A stretch of DNA of 64,000 bases from Eucommia ulmoides (taxonomy: Eukaryota > Streptophyta > Magnoliopsida > Garryales > Eucommiaceae): the NCBI GenBank assembly GCA_016647705.1, contig CM028330.1, positions 30,150,649 through 30,214,648 of the forward strand, written 5' to 3'. The notes below the pieces were generated by a model. The model searched no databases, was not told where the DNA came from, and was given only the letters and a program-made list of their open reading frames with translations. Each line of letters starts with the position of its first letter. Positions within the stretch are counted from its first letter, which is position 1. The translations under genes and the position numbers were made by a program. This document shows positions 11,892 to 22,614 of this stretch, one piece after another.

Positions 11892-12941
11892 TTAATCAAA
11901 CAAATGTGGATACTTGTTCCTCATCTCTTCTTCTCGTTCCCATGTCGCCTCTTCCACCGCATGGCTGCACCACAACACCTTGACCAACGGAATCGTCCTA
12001 GTTCGCAACACTTGATCTTTTCGGCCTAGGATTTGGATCGGCTTCTCAACGTCAGACAAATCAGCTTCCAATTCGATCGGTTTCGAAGTCAACACATGAG
12101 ATGGGTCTGGCACATATTTTTGAAGCATCAATACGTGAAAAACATCATACAGTCGTGATAATTCTGGCGGTAGCACGAGTCTATAAGAAGATATGCCAAC
12201 CCGCTCTAGAATTTCATACGGTCCAATGTATCTTGGACTCAACTTCCCTTTTTTCCCAAACCTCATTATGCCTTTCCACGGAGAGATACGCAAGAACACA
12301 CGATCCCCTAACTCGAATTCTAACTCCCGCCGGCGCTTGTCTGCATAACTCTTCTGCCGACTTTGTGCGATTTTCAATTTTTCTCGAATTACCTCCACTT
12401 TGTCTGCTGTCAGTTGGGCTATGTTTGACATCAACAACTTACGTTCGCCCACCTCAGTCCAACATACAGGGGTTCTGCATCTCCTACCGTACAATGCTTC
12501 ATACGGAGCCATCTCAATTGCCGAGTGGTAGCTGTTGTTGTAAGCGAACTCCATCAACGGCAAGTGATCGTCCCAGTTTCCAGGAAATTCCATAACACAT
12601 CCCCTCAACATATCTTCCAATGTCTGAATCGTACCCTCCGGCTGACCGTCTGTCTGAGGATGGAAGGCGGTGCTAAATTTCAATCTGGTACCTAAAGCAG
12701 TTTGGAGGCTCGGCCAGAATCTTGAAGTAAATCTTGGATCTCTATCCGACACTATAGAAACCGGTACGCCATGCAGTCTAACAATCTCATCGATATACAG
12801 TTGGGTGTACTTCTCAAGAGAAAAGGTCGTCTTTATGGCCAGAAAATGAGCGGACTTAGTAAGCCTATCAACGATTACCCAGATAGAATTATACCCCTTT
12901 TGAGTACGGGGTAATCCCGAAACAAAATCCATTGTGATATG
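11892..12941 (-). pseudogene. Integrase core plus chromodomain-like C-terminus (Tekay)
   Basis: About 350 codons without a stop. Numbered from the first codon of the frame, the DD35E catalytic acids are present as D8 (MDFV), D69 (SDRD) and E105 (GQPE), with exactly 35 residues between the last two. A GPY/F module (KLSPRYIGPYEI) and a group-II chromodomain-like end (VEEATWEREEEM) follow. The natural N-terminal zinc-binding half is missing: an internal deletion joins it out of frame to the upstream piece at about 12935-12950. The enzyme would insert element DNA, and the chromodomain would direct it to heterochromatin. No native start codon is present, so it is a fragment of a polyprotein. Confidence 0.85.
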
Positions 12942-13798
12942 CTCCCACAAATTCCACGATCTCCCGCTTCATCCCGGTCCACCAATAATGTTCACGCAAG
13001 TCCCGATACATTTTAGTGCTCCCCGGATGCATTGCGTAAACGGAGTTGTGCGCCTCTTCCAAGATATTTTTCTTCAAGTTGTCATCGTTAGGCACACACA
13101 GCCTATTTCCACACACCAAAGCTTCGTCCCCTTCCCTGATATGATAATCAGTTCTGTGACCGGCTTTTACTTCACCTCGAATCCTTTCCAATTGAATGTC
13201 TGACTTTTGGGCTTCAGTAATGCGGTCAATCAACATCGGTCTCAAAGTCAAAGTTGCAAGCAGTGCTGCCGTCTGACCAATCGCTAACTGGACTCGTATC
13301 GCTCTCAATTCCGCATATAGGTTAGTATGGGCAACACGAAGGTAGGCGACCGAGCCTGCCGATTTCCGACTGAGCGCATCTGCTACGACATTAGCCTTTC
13401 CTGGATGGTAATGGATGGTGCAATCGTAGTCCTTGATCAACTCCATCCAACGCCTCTGCCTTAGATTTAATTCCTTTTGAGTAAACAAATACTTTAAACT
13501 TTGATGGTCCGTGTATATTTCACATGTCTCGCCATACAGGTAGTGCCTCCAAGTCTTCAGAGCGAACACAACTGCAGCCAACTCCAAATCGTGCGTCGGG
13601 TAATTACGCTCATGGTTCTTCAGTTGCCGGGATGCATACGCGATCACATGGCCATGCTACATCAGCACACATCCCAGCCCTTGGTGTGACGCGTCGCTAT
13701 AAATCACGAAACCACCTCCTTCGGACGGAAGGGACATATTGGTGCCGATATCAACCTACTCTTTAACTCCTGGAAACTCTGCTCACATTTATCCGACA
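12942..13798 (-). pseudogene. RNase H and start of integrase zinc domain (Tekay), broken
   Basis: Reading on the minus strand, a reverse transcriptase/RNase H linker (KCEQSFQELK) runs into RNase H with a frameshift near 13740 and an in-frame TAG at 13657-13659. Next come an intact ELAAVVFAL segment, YTDHQSL and VADALSR, typical of Ty3/gypsy RNase H. The integrase HHCC domain starts ([14 protein letters not shown]), keeping both histidines, then is cut before its two cysteines. The deletion of roughly 35-40 codons also shifts the frame into the integrase core downstream. Confidence 0.85.
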
Positions 13799-14957
13799 AT
13801 CTCGGTTTGTAAACTCCTCCGCCACCTCTTCTGAGTATAAGACGAGGGAATACGCGACTTCGTGTCGACGAAGAGGTCCCCCTAAATGTCTTAACCACTC
13901 TAGGCCACGTGAGTCTTGACCCAACGTCATCGATTTCACACTAACTAACGCCTTCCCAGGTCGTTAGGTCGTAACGATGTGTTTACCCTAGTCCGAATCC
14001 AAGGTTACCTCTCCCGAGTGTTAAACCCTAGATTCTCAAATCCAACCCTAATACCATTACAAGAATATTAAGATCGTCATCAAATGATAAACACAATCCA
14101 ACTTAAAAGCAACAACCGTTAAAGAAACATATATTAAACCAAACAAGTATTTACACAACTACACCTTTCCCTAACTAATCTTTAATTACACTAACATGTT
14201 CTTAGCCAATACAACATTAAATTAAGAGGATATCATCAATATCAACAATAAACATTAAATATAAATATGGAAACAAGGGAAGAAAATCCAAATCTCAAAG
14301 TGGAGTAGTCCACTTTCGCCAAAGAACAATCATCCCGAGCTTCCTCTTCTCCATTGATGAACTTCCACTTCTAGCTCTTCAAGGATTGGCAAAGAACACT
14401 CTCTAAACTAATCTAATCTACTTCCTAAATTTCTTAAACCTAACTAAGGTGGAAGGAAGCTCTCTAGAACATCAACCGGGGCCTCCTCTCACGTCTAAGG
14501 GTTTTTGAGGTTTGGTGGAGAAAGGGGTTAAAAAGAAGGATTTGGAAAATATCTTCAAAATATCTAAAAATAGATATTTCTGTGAAGAGTGTCACCACCT
14601 AGGTGGTGGATTAAGTCGGTTAAGTTTCTGTCGGATCTTCGCCTAGGCAGTGGTTTCTCCGCCTAGGTGGTGGCTGCTGGCATAACATTCTGCTCTTTTC
14701 TCGCCTAGGCGGTGGTTCAACCCTTCAGCACTCCAACATTCTGCCTCTTTTCCGCCTAGGCAGTGGTCTTCATTCACCGAAACCCTATTTTTCACATTTT
14801 GTTCACCGTTTCTCCAACGTTTTCACTTGTTTATCGCCCTTTAACGTCCCTTCACCTGTTTTACACTAAAACACACTAAAACACAATTAAATATAACTAA
14901 TACGCTTGAAAACTAATAAATTTGGTTTATAAATAGATAGGTTTTTCACACCTATCA
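13789..14957 (-). repeat. 3' LTR of the LARD element, truncated
   Basis: Closely parallels 19590-20793 with scattered substitutions. About 300 bp equal to 19292-19590 are missing at the lower-coordinate end. It includes five GCCTAGGC-like palindrome modules at 14590-14772. Confidence 0.9.
14590..14772. repeat. GCCTAGGC palindrome cluster, LTR copy 1
   Basis: Five modules on the theme CCGCCTAGGCGGTGG: CACCTAGGTGG, CGCCTAGGCAG, CGCCTAGGTGG, CGCCTAGGCGG and CGCCTAGGCAG, with irregular spacers. CACCTAGGTGG remains a palindrome after changes on both arms. Confidence 0.85.
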
Positions 14958-14970
14958 ATACCCCCAAACT
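14958..14970 (-). promoter_or_regulatory. Polypurine tract of the LARD element
   Basis: AGTTTGGGGGTAT on the minus strand, directly before the 3' LTR start TGATAGG. Confidence 0.8.
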
Positions 14971-16949
14971 TAGAATTTTGCTAGTCCTCGAGCAAAACAC
15001 TAATACTAAACTAAACTAACTAACGAACTAACCAACTAAAAATGAAAAATTAAACTAACACGAAAGAAGTATATGCATGTAAATATACAGTTCAATCGAA
15101 ATGAGCAATTTGTTTCTCCCTCAACATCCCTAAATCAGATCAAGTTCGGGAAGTACCCACACCAAGTGGTGTTCTAGAATTTCAACGACCAATATCAATA
15201 AAAACCATTCTAGATCCATTTGAAGTGTGCGTGAGAGAACTCAAATGTGTAACTCGTCAAATACCGGATTCGATTATTCAATTGTTAAGCTCATAACTTT
15301 AACCGTTGAAGGATTCAGGAAAACCATACGCTTGATTGGAGTCTACTATCCACTAATGTAGGCTCGGATATTCACAGAGATCAATAGGGCTTGGTTTGGC
15401 TTTGGAGAACGACCACGGGTATCATTGGAATTGAAAATAGCAAATAGGTTTAATTGAACGATACCCGAGGTAAAATCGCTTGTCATTATCCTCTCTCATG
15501 ACCCCGCACATTTAAAGTACAACTCTGAATAAGAAACGGAAATCCTTGTATTCACTTGTCGAAAGAGAAGAAAATGAAAACTATATTCACAGTTTTTTTT
15601 TTTTTTTAACATATTCCTAATTTAATTCGAATTAATACAGTTTTAGGAGAGTTCAAAAAGAAGTTAGAGAAACACACTCCCAAACTTATTCGAATTTATA
15701 AAATTTTAGGAATATGTAAAAAGAAATTATAGAAACACACCCCCAAACTTATTTTAGGAGCGTGCAAAAAGAAAAACGAAAGTGACAAGTGAATACACTA
15801 GTACTGAATCAATAAAAATTTATCAGAAACCCGACCACTCACTTGATTTCTCTCAATTTTTAAAATTAGTCTTAGTGACATTGGGTTAGGAAAAATTTAA
15901 ATGAAAAGAGTATTTGAACGTTTTTAGAATTGATTACGTTATCAGCTTCGACAGGGGAAATAAGGAATGAAAATTTTCAGGTTAGCTACAATGGTTCAAG
16001 CGAAAAATTGACGGCCTAAATCACGTCCCTGAAATTACCTTACCTAGGATTCCGCCTCAAGTTTTCCCCAAATCAAGTTCTAGTCTCCTCATTTTCAATT
16101 ATGAGCTTAATATTGAATAATCAGTGTTTAATCGTTCAGATTATTAGACATTGAGTTCAAATGTCGTACGATTTTAGGATCGAGATAATTTTTACCTAAT
16201 CAACATGTTAAGCACACAAAACACACAAGGAAGGTATTACCCCCGACCTCAATATGCAATTAGGGGATAATTCTCATCATCGGGTCTTGGCCCAAATGAA
16301 CTCACATCTAAACATGCAAACACAACTTTATACATACACAAATTTAAACTAAATCTAATACTAACATACATAAATTAATCTAACACTAAACATGCAAAAA
16401 CAAAAATTAAACTACACTAAACTAAAAATTGAAAAACTAAAACATTCATTAAAATAATAAAATACATACATAAACATAATTTTGTACAACAAAAATTTTG
16501 CATTCTATTCAAAAAATTAATAATGGTTCATCATATTTTACAAAAAATCAAAATGGATGAACATCCACTAAACTATCATCTATTCTATACCATTCAGGCC
16601 TGAACATGGCAGTGTTCCCATATCAGCGAACCCAATAAACATATAGCATGCATGCAAACAAAACGGGTTGAACACATACCTAGGGAATAAGACTTATTCC
16701 CTACTGTTCACTTGAAGAAGATTCATCACCGTCATCATGTTGGGAAGGAGAGTGTGGTCTCTGGAGGAGATATGGCAGCACAGATGGCATCAGAGGGTAA
16801 TCGGCAATCTCAAGCCCAAGGCCATCCCAAATCTTCCGTTGGACTCGATCTTGTTGCCTCGAAAATTGGTCCAGGAAAGAAGCGATCTCATATTGATTTT
16901 GTAGGATGGTCTAAAGCTTGTTATTTAACCTTTCTTGGGAGTTTTCATC
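14971..16949 (-). other. LARD 3' untranslated interior
   Basis: No coding frame recognised. It has two near-duplicate words near 15650-15780 (GAAACACACxCCCAAACTTATT) that resemble weaker extra polypurine tracts on the minus strand. Confidence 0.5.
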
Positions 16950-17837
16950 TCAGGCTCCAGAAGGTCCCGCCGTCTCGTCTGCTGGCTCTTCCCCTTCCTC
17001 AGGCTCGGGCTTGGCTGCTTCTTGCACCCTAGTCTTCCACAACCGATTTATCTTTAACAGATCAAGTGGAACGATAGGGTCGCACAGGCTTCCCCCGGAT
17101 ACCGTCACTTCAACTAGTCGGAAAATATGGGTCAATAGTGATGGAAACGAGAGCCCACCCTTTACCGTCTTCGTAGCATGTATGATCGATGAATAGATCA
17201 GGAATCCAATGTTGATTGGTTGCCCGATTTGAATTTTGAAGATAAAAAAGGCCCTGTCCTTTGAGACGTCTAAAAGATGTGACGTCGGTAGGAGGCTTCC
17301 ACAAATGAAGTGGTGCTAGATTTTTGGAATTGGCTTTAGGCATTTCATCGAGAAGGTAGCAACATTCGGCCCCTGGTGTTTCTACTTTACTTCTCCAGAT
17401 GTGATCTTTTCAATGACCCTATGCAAAGTAGGTTCTTGGCTTTCAAGGGACTCTGGTGCCGAAAGTCCAAAAAGATGATTGATACAATCTGGGCTGAAGA
17501 TGATAGGCTGATTACGAACCCTTGCTTGGTCGTCTATGGTCTCCGTAGCATTAGCGTAAAATTCTTTGACCAAAGCAACCTCGCCTGAGGGTAGCGATTT
17601 ACAGAATTGCTCCCAGTGGCGGCTTCGGATTTCCTTTTGAAATTCCACCGTGAGATCCTCAATTGGACCAAACCCCCATTGACGTATGCAGGCACAATTT
17701 TTTTCGTGTTCTTTGAAATGCTCATCCGCTTATTTTGACACAAAACGGGTGGCATCGTAGTCAACGTTGGTCGGCATCCCGGGGTGTGAACTCGACCCTT
17801 CTCTTCTCGCCCTCTTCTTTGCTACCCTCTTCAGCAT
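16950..17837 (-). pseudogene. Putative plant transposon protein (PF20167-like), three nonsense codons
   Basis: A single minus-strand frame of 295 codons plus a terminal stop starts at ATG 17837-17835 and is interrupted by only three stops: TAA near 17727, TAG at 17384-17382 and TAG near 17316. No frameshift is needed. After a basic N-terminus the domain shows DATRFVSK, HWEQFC, VALVKEFYANA, the FSPDCINHLFGL segment, CLKPIPKI, LLPTSH, INIGFLIYSSI and GGLSFPSLLTHIFRL, the order usual for this family found inside plant LTR elements. The C-terminus is acidic (KPEPEEGEEPADE). Both TAG codons sit where tryptophan is expected, so TGG to TAG changes are likely, consistent with cytosine-methylation decay. 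The biochemical role of the family is unknown. Confidence 0.85.
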
Positions 17838-19268
17838 TTCCTAACAATCACAATCACAAAAAACCAATACAACCTCATCATATATGAACAATTAAAAACC
17901 ATAAACCTCCCTAATTACTTTGTCAAGAACACATACATCCCAAAACGAACACCCATTTGAAGTTTTCAAACAAATTTCACAAATGTGACATCCTATCTTC
18001 GTTCACATACTCAACCAATCCAATTAAACATGATCATCACTAAGAATCAAACCAAAAACCCATGGAACTTCGGAATTGCGAAAATATGGTTAAGGGGTTT
18101 TGGGAAAAATTTTAAAATCCAATGATTTATTTGATATAATCATGCAAACCAACCAATAATTTCAACAACTAGACTAAATGTAAAGTAAAAGAAACTTACT
18201 TGTTGAGAATTAATGGTCCAATCGAAAAAGAATGAAGAAATCGCACCGTTCACGCAAAAACCCTAAATTTTCGAAAATAGGGCTGGAGATCCGATTCTTG
18301 GAGGTTGAATCATGATGGAAATTACTACTTTTGGTAATGGAAGGATGAGTTTTGAGTATTGGAATGGTTTGGAAGTGAGGTTTTAGAGAGAAGGTGGAGG
18401 ATTTTGGGAAGGGAACCTTGCGATTTCAATTTTGAACGAACGGTTTTTTTTTAACTGCAGAAGGTCTATCGCCTAAGCGGTGGATTCACTACTTAGGCGG
18501 TGGAGCCCTTTTCGTTAAAATCAAACCTTCTATCAAAATTCCGCCTAGGCGAAGGTTTTTCCGCCTAAGCGGAATTACACTAGTGTGAAAACATTTTGTT
18601 CTGCTGCTAATCCGCCTAGGCGGTGGAATGTATTTTCAAAATTTGTTGCATCCTGTATTTTTAGTGCCTAAGCGGTGGTTCACCGCTTAGGTGGTGGGCC
18701 TGCAACTCCTACTTTTATGTTTTTCTCAAATTTTCAAAATACGGCTCCACCCCGTACATTTTCACTTCGCTTGTTCAACGTGTTTAAACATGAAACACTT
18801 CTCCAAGCATCCACACTCCTAAATTCATTTTCAAACACGTTCTGAAGCCATGCCAACTTCCAAAAAGAATAAATAATCAAATAAATAGTAACATAAATCA
18901 GGTAATTTGATACCCTTAGTTTCATTTCAAAAAAAAAATAGCGCCTAAGTTACCATCCCCAGCTAGACTTTCGTGTTGCTAAGTATTTTTCACCAAAATT
19001 CCCCATAGACAAGGAATTTGGGCTCAAATGCTCAGTCCGATCAAGATCATGGCTTGAAGTTAGCTTCTCCTCTCAGTCCTTATCATTTGAAATAAGCTCA
19101 ATCTCGGGATTGAGAATTAAGAATTCCAATCTTCTTCATTATTTCTCGTACTGTTTGATCTCATCAACACAATGAAACAAAAATTTAAATTAAAAACAAA
19201 ACAAAAATAAATGTCAGGATTAACAATCGACCACATAGTCGCAATATCAACTTAAAATTCACACTAAT
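17838..19268 (-). other. LARD leader between primer site and ORF
   Basis: Non-coding. It contains a second cluster of seven GCCTAGGC-like modules (18463-18692) outside the LTR. A promoter was not recognised. Confidence 0.6.
18463..18692. repeat. GCCTAGGC palindrome cluster, leader copy
   Basis: Seven modules, including CGCCTAAGCGG, CGCCTAGGCGG, CGCCTAGGCGA, TGCCTAAGCGG and CGCTTAGGTGG. The CTAA/TTAG forms are related by strand. The spacers share the word TTCTGCTGC with the LTR clusters. Confidence 0.85.
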
Positions 19269-19285
19269 CCCCAACAACGGTGCCA
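19269..19285 (-). promoter_or_regulatory. Primer-binding site (Asp tRNA type) of the LARD
   Basis: Minus strand TGGCACCGTTGTTGGGG, two changes from the Asp-tRNA complement TGGCGCCGTTGCCGGGG. It is separated from the LTR by AGTTTT, the same kind of spacer as in the host element. Confidence 0.85.
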
Positions 19286-19291
19286 AAAACT

Positions 19292-20793
19292 TGGTAGGTT
19301 GACAGGAAACACGCCTCTACTTATATTCATAAGTATACGAGGTCTAAGTTTTAATATAGTGGATCTTGAAGATCGAATATCGTTCCCACAGAGAAAAGTG
19401 TGAATAATTAAATACCGTAATTTATGTAACCTCATGTTATCCTAACGATGAAAGACATGAATTAAAATTAAACTAAGCTAAACTACAATTAGTGAGTTAA
19501 TACTAACTTAGTTGATTAATTAGGGATTGATTTCGTTCACTTAATACATGTTTGATTTCGCTCAGTTAACAATAACGGAGTTTAGGTATCCGACAATATT
19601 AGTTCGTAAACTCCTCCACCACCTCTTCCGAGTGTAAGACGAGGGAATACGCGACTTCGTGTCGACGAAGAGGTCCCCCTCAATGTCTTAACAATTCTAG
19701 GCCGCATTTGTCTTGACCCAACGTCATCGATTGCACACTAACTAAAGCCCTCCCGGGTCGTTAGGTCGTAACGATGTGTTTACCCAAGTCTGAATCCAGG
19801 GTTACCTCTCCCGAGTATCAAACCCTAGATTCTCAAATCCAACCCTAATACCATTACAAGGATATTAAGATTGTCATCAAATAATAAACACAATCGGACT
19901 TAAAAGCAACAACCGTTAAAGAAACATATATTAAACCAAACGAGTATTTACACAACTACACTTTTCCCTAACTAATCTTTAATTACACTAACATGTTCTT
20001 AGCCAATATAACATTAAATTAAGGGCAGATCATCAATATCAATAATAAACATTAAATAAAAAGATGGAAACAAGGAAAGAAAAGCCAAATCTCAAAGTGG
20101 AGTAGTCTGCTTTTGCCAAAGAATAATCCTCCCGCGCTTCCTCTTCTTCATTGATGAACTTCCACTTCTAGCTCTTCAAGGATTGGCCAAGAACACTCTC
20201 TAAACTAATCTAATCTACTTCCTAAATTACCTAAACCTAACTAATGTGGAAGGAATCTCTCTAGAACATCAATCGGGGCCTCCTTTCACGTCTAAGGGTT
20301 TTTGAGGTTTGGTGGAGAAAGGGGTTAAAAAGAGGGATTTGGAAAATATCTTCAAAATATCTAAAAATAGATATTTTTGTGTAGAGTGTCGCCGCCTAGG
20401 CGGTGGTTCACCGCTTAGGCAGTGGATTAAGTCAGTTAAGTTTCTGTCAGATCTTTGCCTAGGCGGTGGTTTCTCCGCCTAGGTAGTGGCTGCTGCCATA
20501 ACATTCTGATCTTTTCTCGCCTAGGCAGTGGTTTAGCCCTTCAGCACTCTAACATTCTGCCTCTTTTCCACCTAGGCGGTGGAACTTCCGCCTAGGCAGT
20601 GGTCTTCATTCACCGAGACCCTATTTTTCACATTTTGTTCACTGTTTCTCCATCGTTTTCACTTGTTTATCGCCCTTTAACGTCCCTTCACCTGTTTTAC
20701 ACTAAAACAAACTAAAACACAATTAAATATAACTAATATACTTGAAAACTAACAAATTTGGTTTAGAAATAGATAGGTTTTTCACACCTATCA
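19292..20793 (-). repeat. 5' LTR of the LARD element
   Basis: Complete at 1502 bp, TGATAGG to CTACCA on the minus strand. It carries seven GCCTAGGC-like modules at 20388-20606, two more than the partner LTR. The extra units sit at both edges of the cluster, so the array changes copy number. Confidence 0.9.
20388..20606. repeat. GCCTAGGC palindrome cluster, LTR copy 2
   Basis: Seven modules: CGCCTAGGCGG, CGCTTAGGCAG, TGCCTAGGCGG, CGCCTAGGTAG, CGCCTAGGCAG, CACCTAGGCGG and CGCCTAGGCAG. Confidence 0.85.
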
Positions 20794-22599
20794 CCCACCA
20801 AGCACATATGCCGGAGCCGAGTCAAGTTGAGAGCATGTGCCGATCACTTCCACAACTCGCCAAGTTTGAGGGCATTCAAAACAAAGACCTATTTGTTATA
20901 GTGTATGACACATACTATGGGCGAAAGCTGCTCTTTGATGAGCACTTCCCCGTTGTAAATCTGAGGATATTAAATCAAGTGTTTTTTGGGAGACAACCCG
21001 AGTTTTCAAATAATTGATCCTAAGGATGCAAGCTATGGAAAAAATTCCCACACCAGTCACCTTACTCGGGGCATCACCGCCAACCACACTAGGAAGCGAC
21101 ATTATCTTCCCTCCCCAGTATGTGTTCTTATTCTCTTATACTTAATTTTAATAAATGTTCAACCTTGAGTTTGGGGATGAGACACATGTTGGCTTATGTT
21201 TGTTGGGTTTAGGAAAGGCTTGTGTGACTTTTCGTTATATAACTTGTGTTCTTTTGGCCATGTTTTCAGATTTCTTTTCTTTAGGTTTGTTTGAATAAAT
21301 TGTGAGTTTTGTTGAGATGAAATGACTTGATATTGATGATGAGTATAGACACTTGATGTTCTCTTAGGTCTTTTAAAATGCATTGCATTGAGATTTCTAC
21401 ATGCTTGGCCCGTGTTGATTGAAATTCTCTCTTAACCCTTTACATTTGAGAACCATGAATCATGATCACTTGGCCTTTTGAGTAATTATATAACATTTAT
21501 GTGCTTTAGGTAGGCTTTGACATCTCATGAACACTAGAACCCATTTGAGTGAAACTTGAGGCGAAATACTAGGTTATGTGTTATTGGAGATATGATTTAG
21601 GCGTTTTGGATTGTTTGGGCCTTTGAAACTAACCCTTAAAAAAAATTATCCTTCATTACCCCCATTGAACCTTATTGTCTAATTCTTTTATTACCCACAT
21701 TTGTGCATTTACCCCGTTGCATGTCTTTCCACTTCATAAATCCATTACTAATTAGCATGTTTGCATAGATCATTGAGCAAAAGGACTAGCATGGGCTGTG
21801 TTTAGAAAGTCATTGGTGAAATGGGTTGTGTGTTTTATTTTGTTTTTAAGTTGTCTATATTTACCAAAAAAAAAAAAAAGCCAATTGGGTGAGAAGTTGA
21901 GAATTGTTCTTACATTTTTCCTGCAACATTGAGGACAATGTTAATTTTAAGTTTAGGGGTGTAGTTGATATTTCATACCTAATTGTTCTTTTTGTAAAAA
22001 GAAATAAATGTTTTGGTTTGTTTTGTGAATAATACCTTGTGGGATCGAGGGAAAGAAGACATTTGATGAAAGATGGAGTAGGTGAAAAAAAATTCTTGGA
22101 ATTTTTACAAGATACATGAGTTGTGATACATGCCTAAGGTGATTTGAGCCTAAAAATAACATTCTTATCTACCTTCTACCCTAGCCATACATTACAACCC
22201 TCAAAGTCCTTTTGATCTCCAATGACATATGAACCTACATATAATTAGTGGAGAGTGACATAAAAAATGGGCTTACCTTATTTTTACATTCATTATCTAG
22301 AGATTGTTCATTATCTTCTTAGCACATAAATATATTCGAGGCTTATTTTGTTGGGTGAGAGTGATCGTGCACACACTTATACATCGAGAGTCTTGAGTGG
22401 ATTGAAATTGATGCTTGAAGTTGAAATTCCAGATAATCTCAATGTGTGCATTTTTGTTGAGCTTGGAGCATTTTGTGGTGTCAAAGATTCTTGCATGGTT
22501 GTTGATTTGATATGGAACTCACACTGCTATTAGCGTTTTAGCACTTGATTTGTATTTTCTTTTATTTTTTCTTCTTTACTTGAGGATAAGCAAATATTT
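20794..22599 (+). other. Right part of the TR-GAG-like interior
   Basis: Begins with a short open frame to 21017 that I do not recognise, followed by untranslated DNA. The words CTGCAACATTGAGGACAATG and AAGTTTAGGGGTGTAG near 21920-21965 and TGAGTTTGGGGATGAG near 21170 resemble secondary polypurine tracts of TR-GAG and LARD elements. No pol motif. Confidence 0.55.
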
Positions 22600-22614
22600 G
22601 AGTTTGGGGGTGTT
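22600..22614 (+). promoter_or_regulatory. Polypurine tract of the TR-GAG-like element
   Basis: GAGTTTGGGGGTGTT directly before the 3' LTR start TGATGAG. Confidence 0.85.

Larger units (their letters stand above)
9395..13798 (-). mobile_element. Truncated Tekay-clade Ty3/gypsy chromovirus
   Basis: In minus-strand order it holds part of RNase H, integrase with a C-terminal chromodomain-like region, a polypurine tract and a complete 3' LTR. It lacks gag, protease, reverse transcriptase and the 5' LTR. It sits inside the gag region of the element at 6821-24485. Its upstream part ends abruptly at about 13798, against a LARD LTR that has itself lost its outer end, so one deletion probably removed both. 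Confidence 0.85.
13789..20793 (-). mobile_element. LARD-type non-autonomous LTR element with a plant-transposon-domain ORF
   Basis: LTRs lie at 19292-20793 (5') and 13789-14957 (3', truncated). An Asp-tRNA-type primer site is at 19269-19285 and an AGTTTGGGGGTAT polypurine tract at 14958-14970, both on the minus strand. The 4.3-kb interior has one decayed ORF of the putative plant transposon protein family and no pol. The right outer flank (20794 on) matches the interior of the TR-GAG-like element, not Tekay, so this copy inserted beside the Tekay element and a later deletion fused the two. No duplication can be checked because the left end is lost. Confidence 0.85.

Noticed and set aside
12101..12595. 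164-codon plus-strand frame
   Set aside because: Antisense shadow of the integrase frame.
16712..17032. 106-codon plus-strand frame
   Set aside because: Antisense shadow of the plant-transposon-domain pseudogene.
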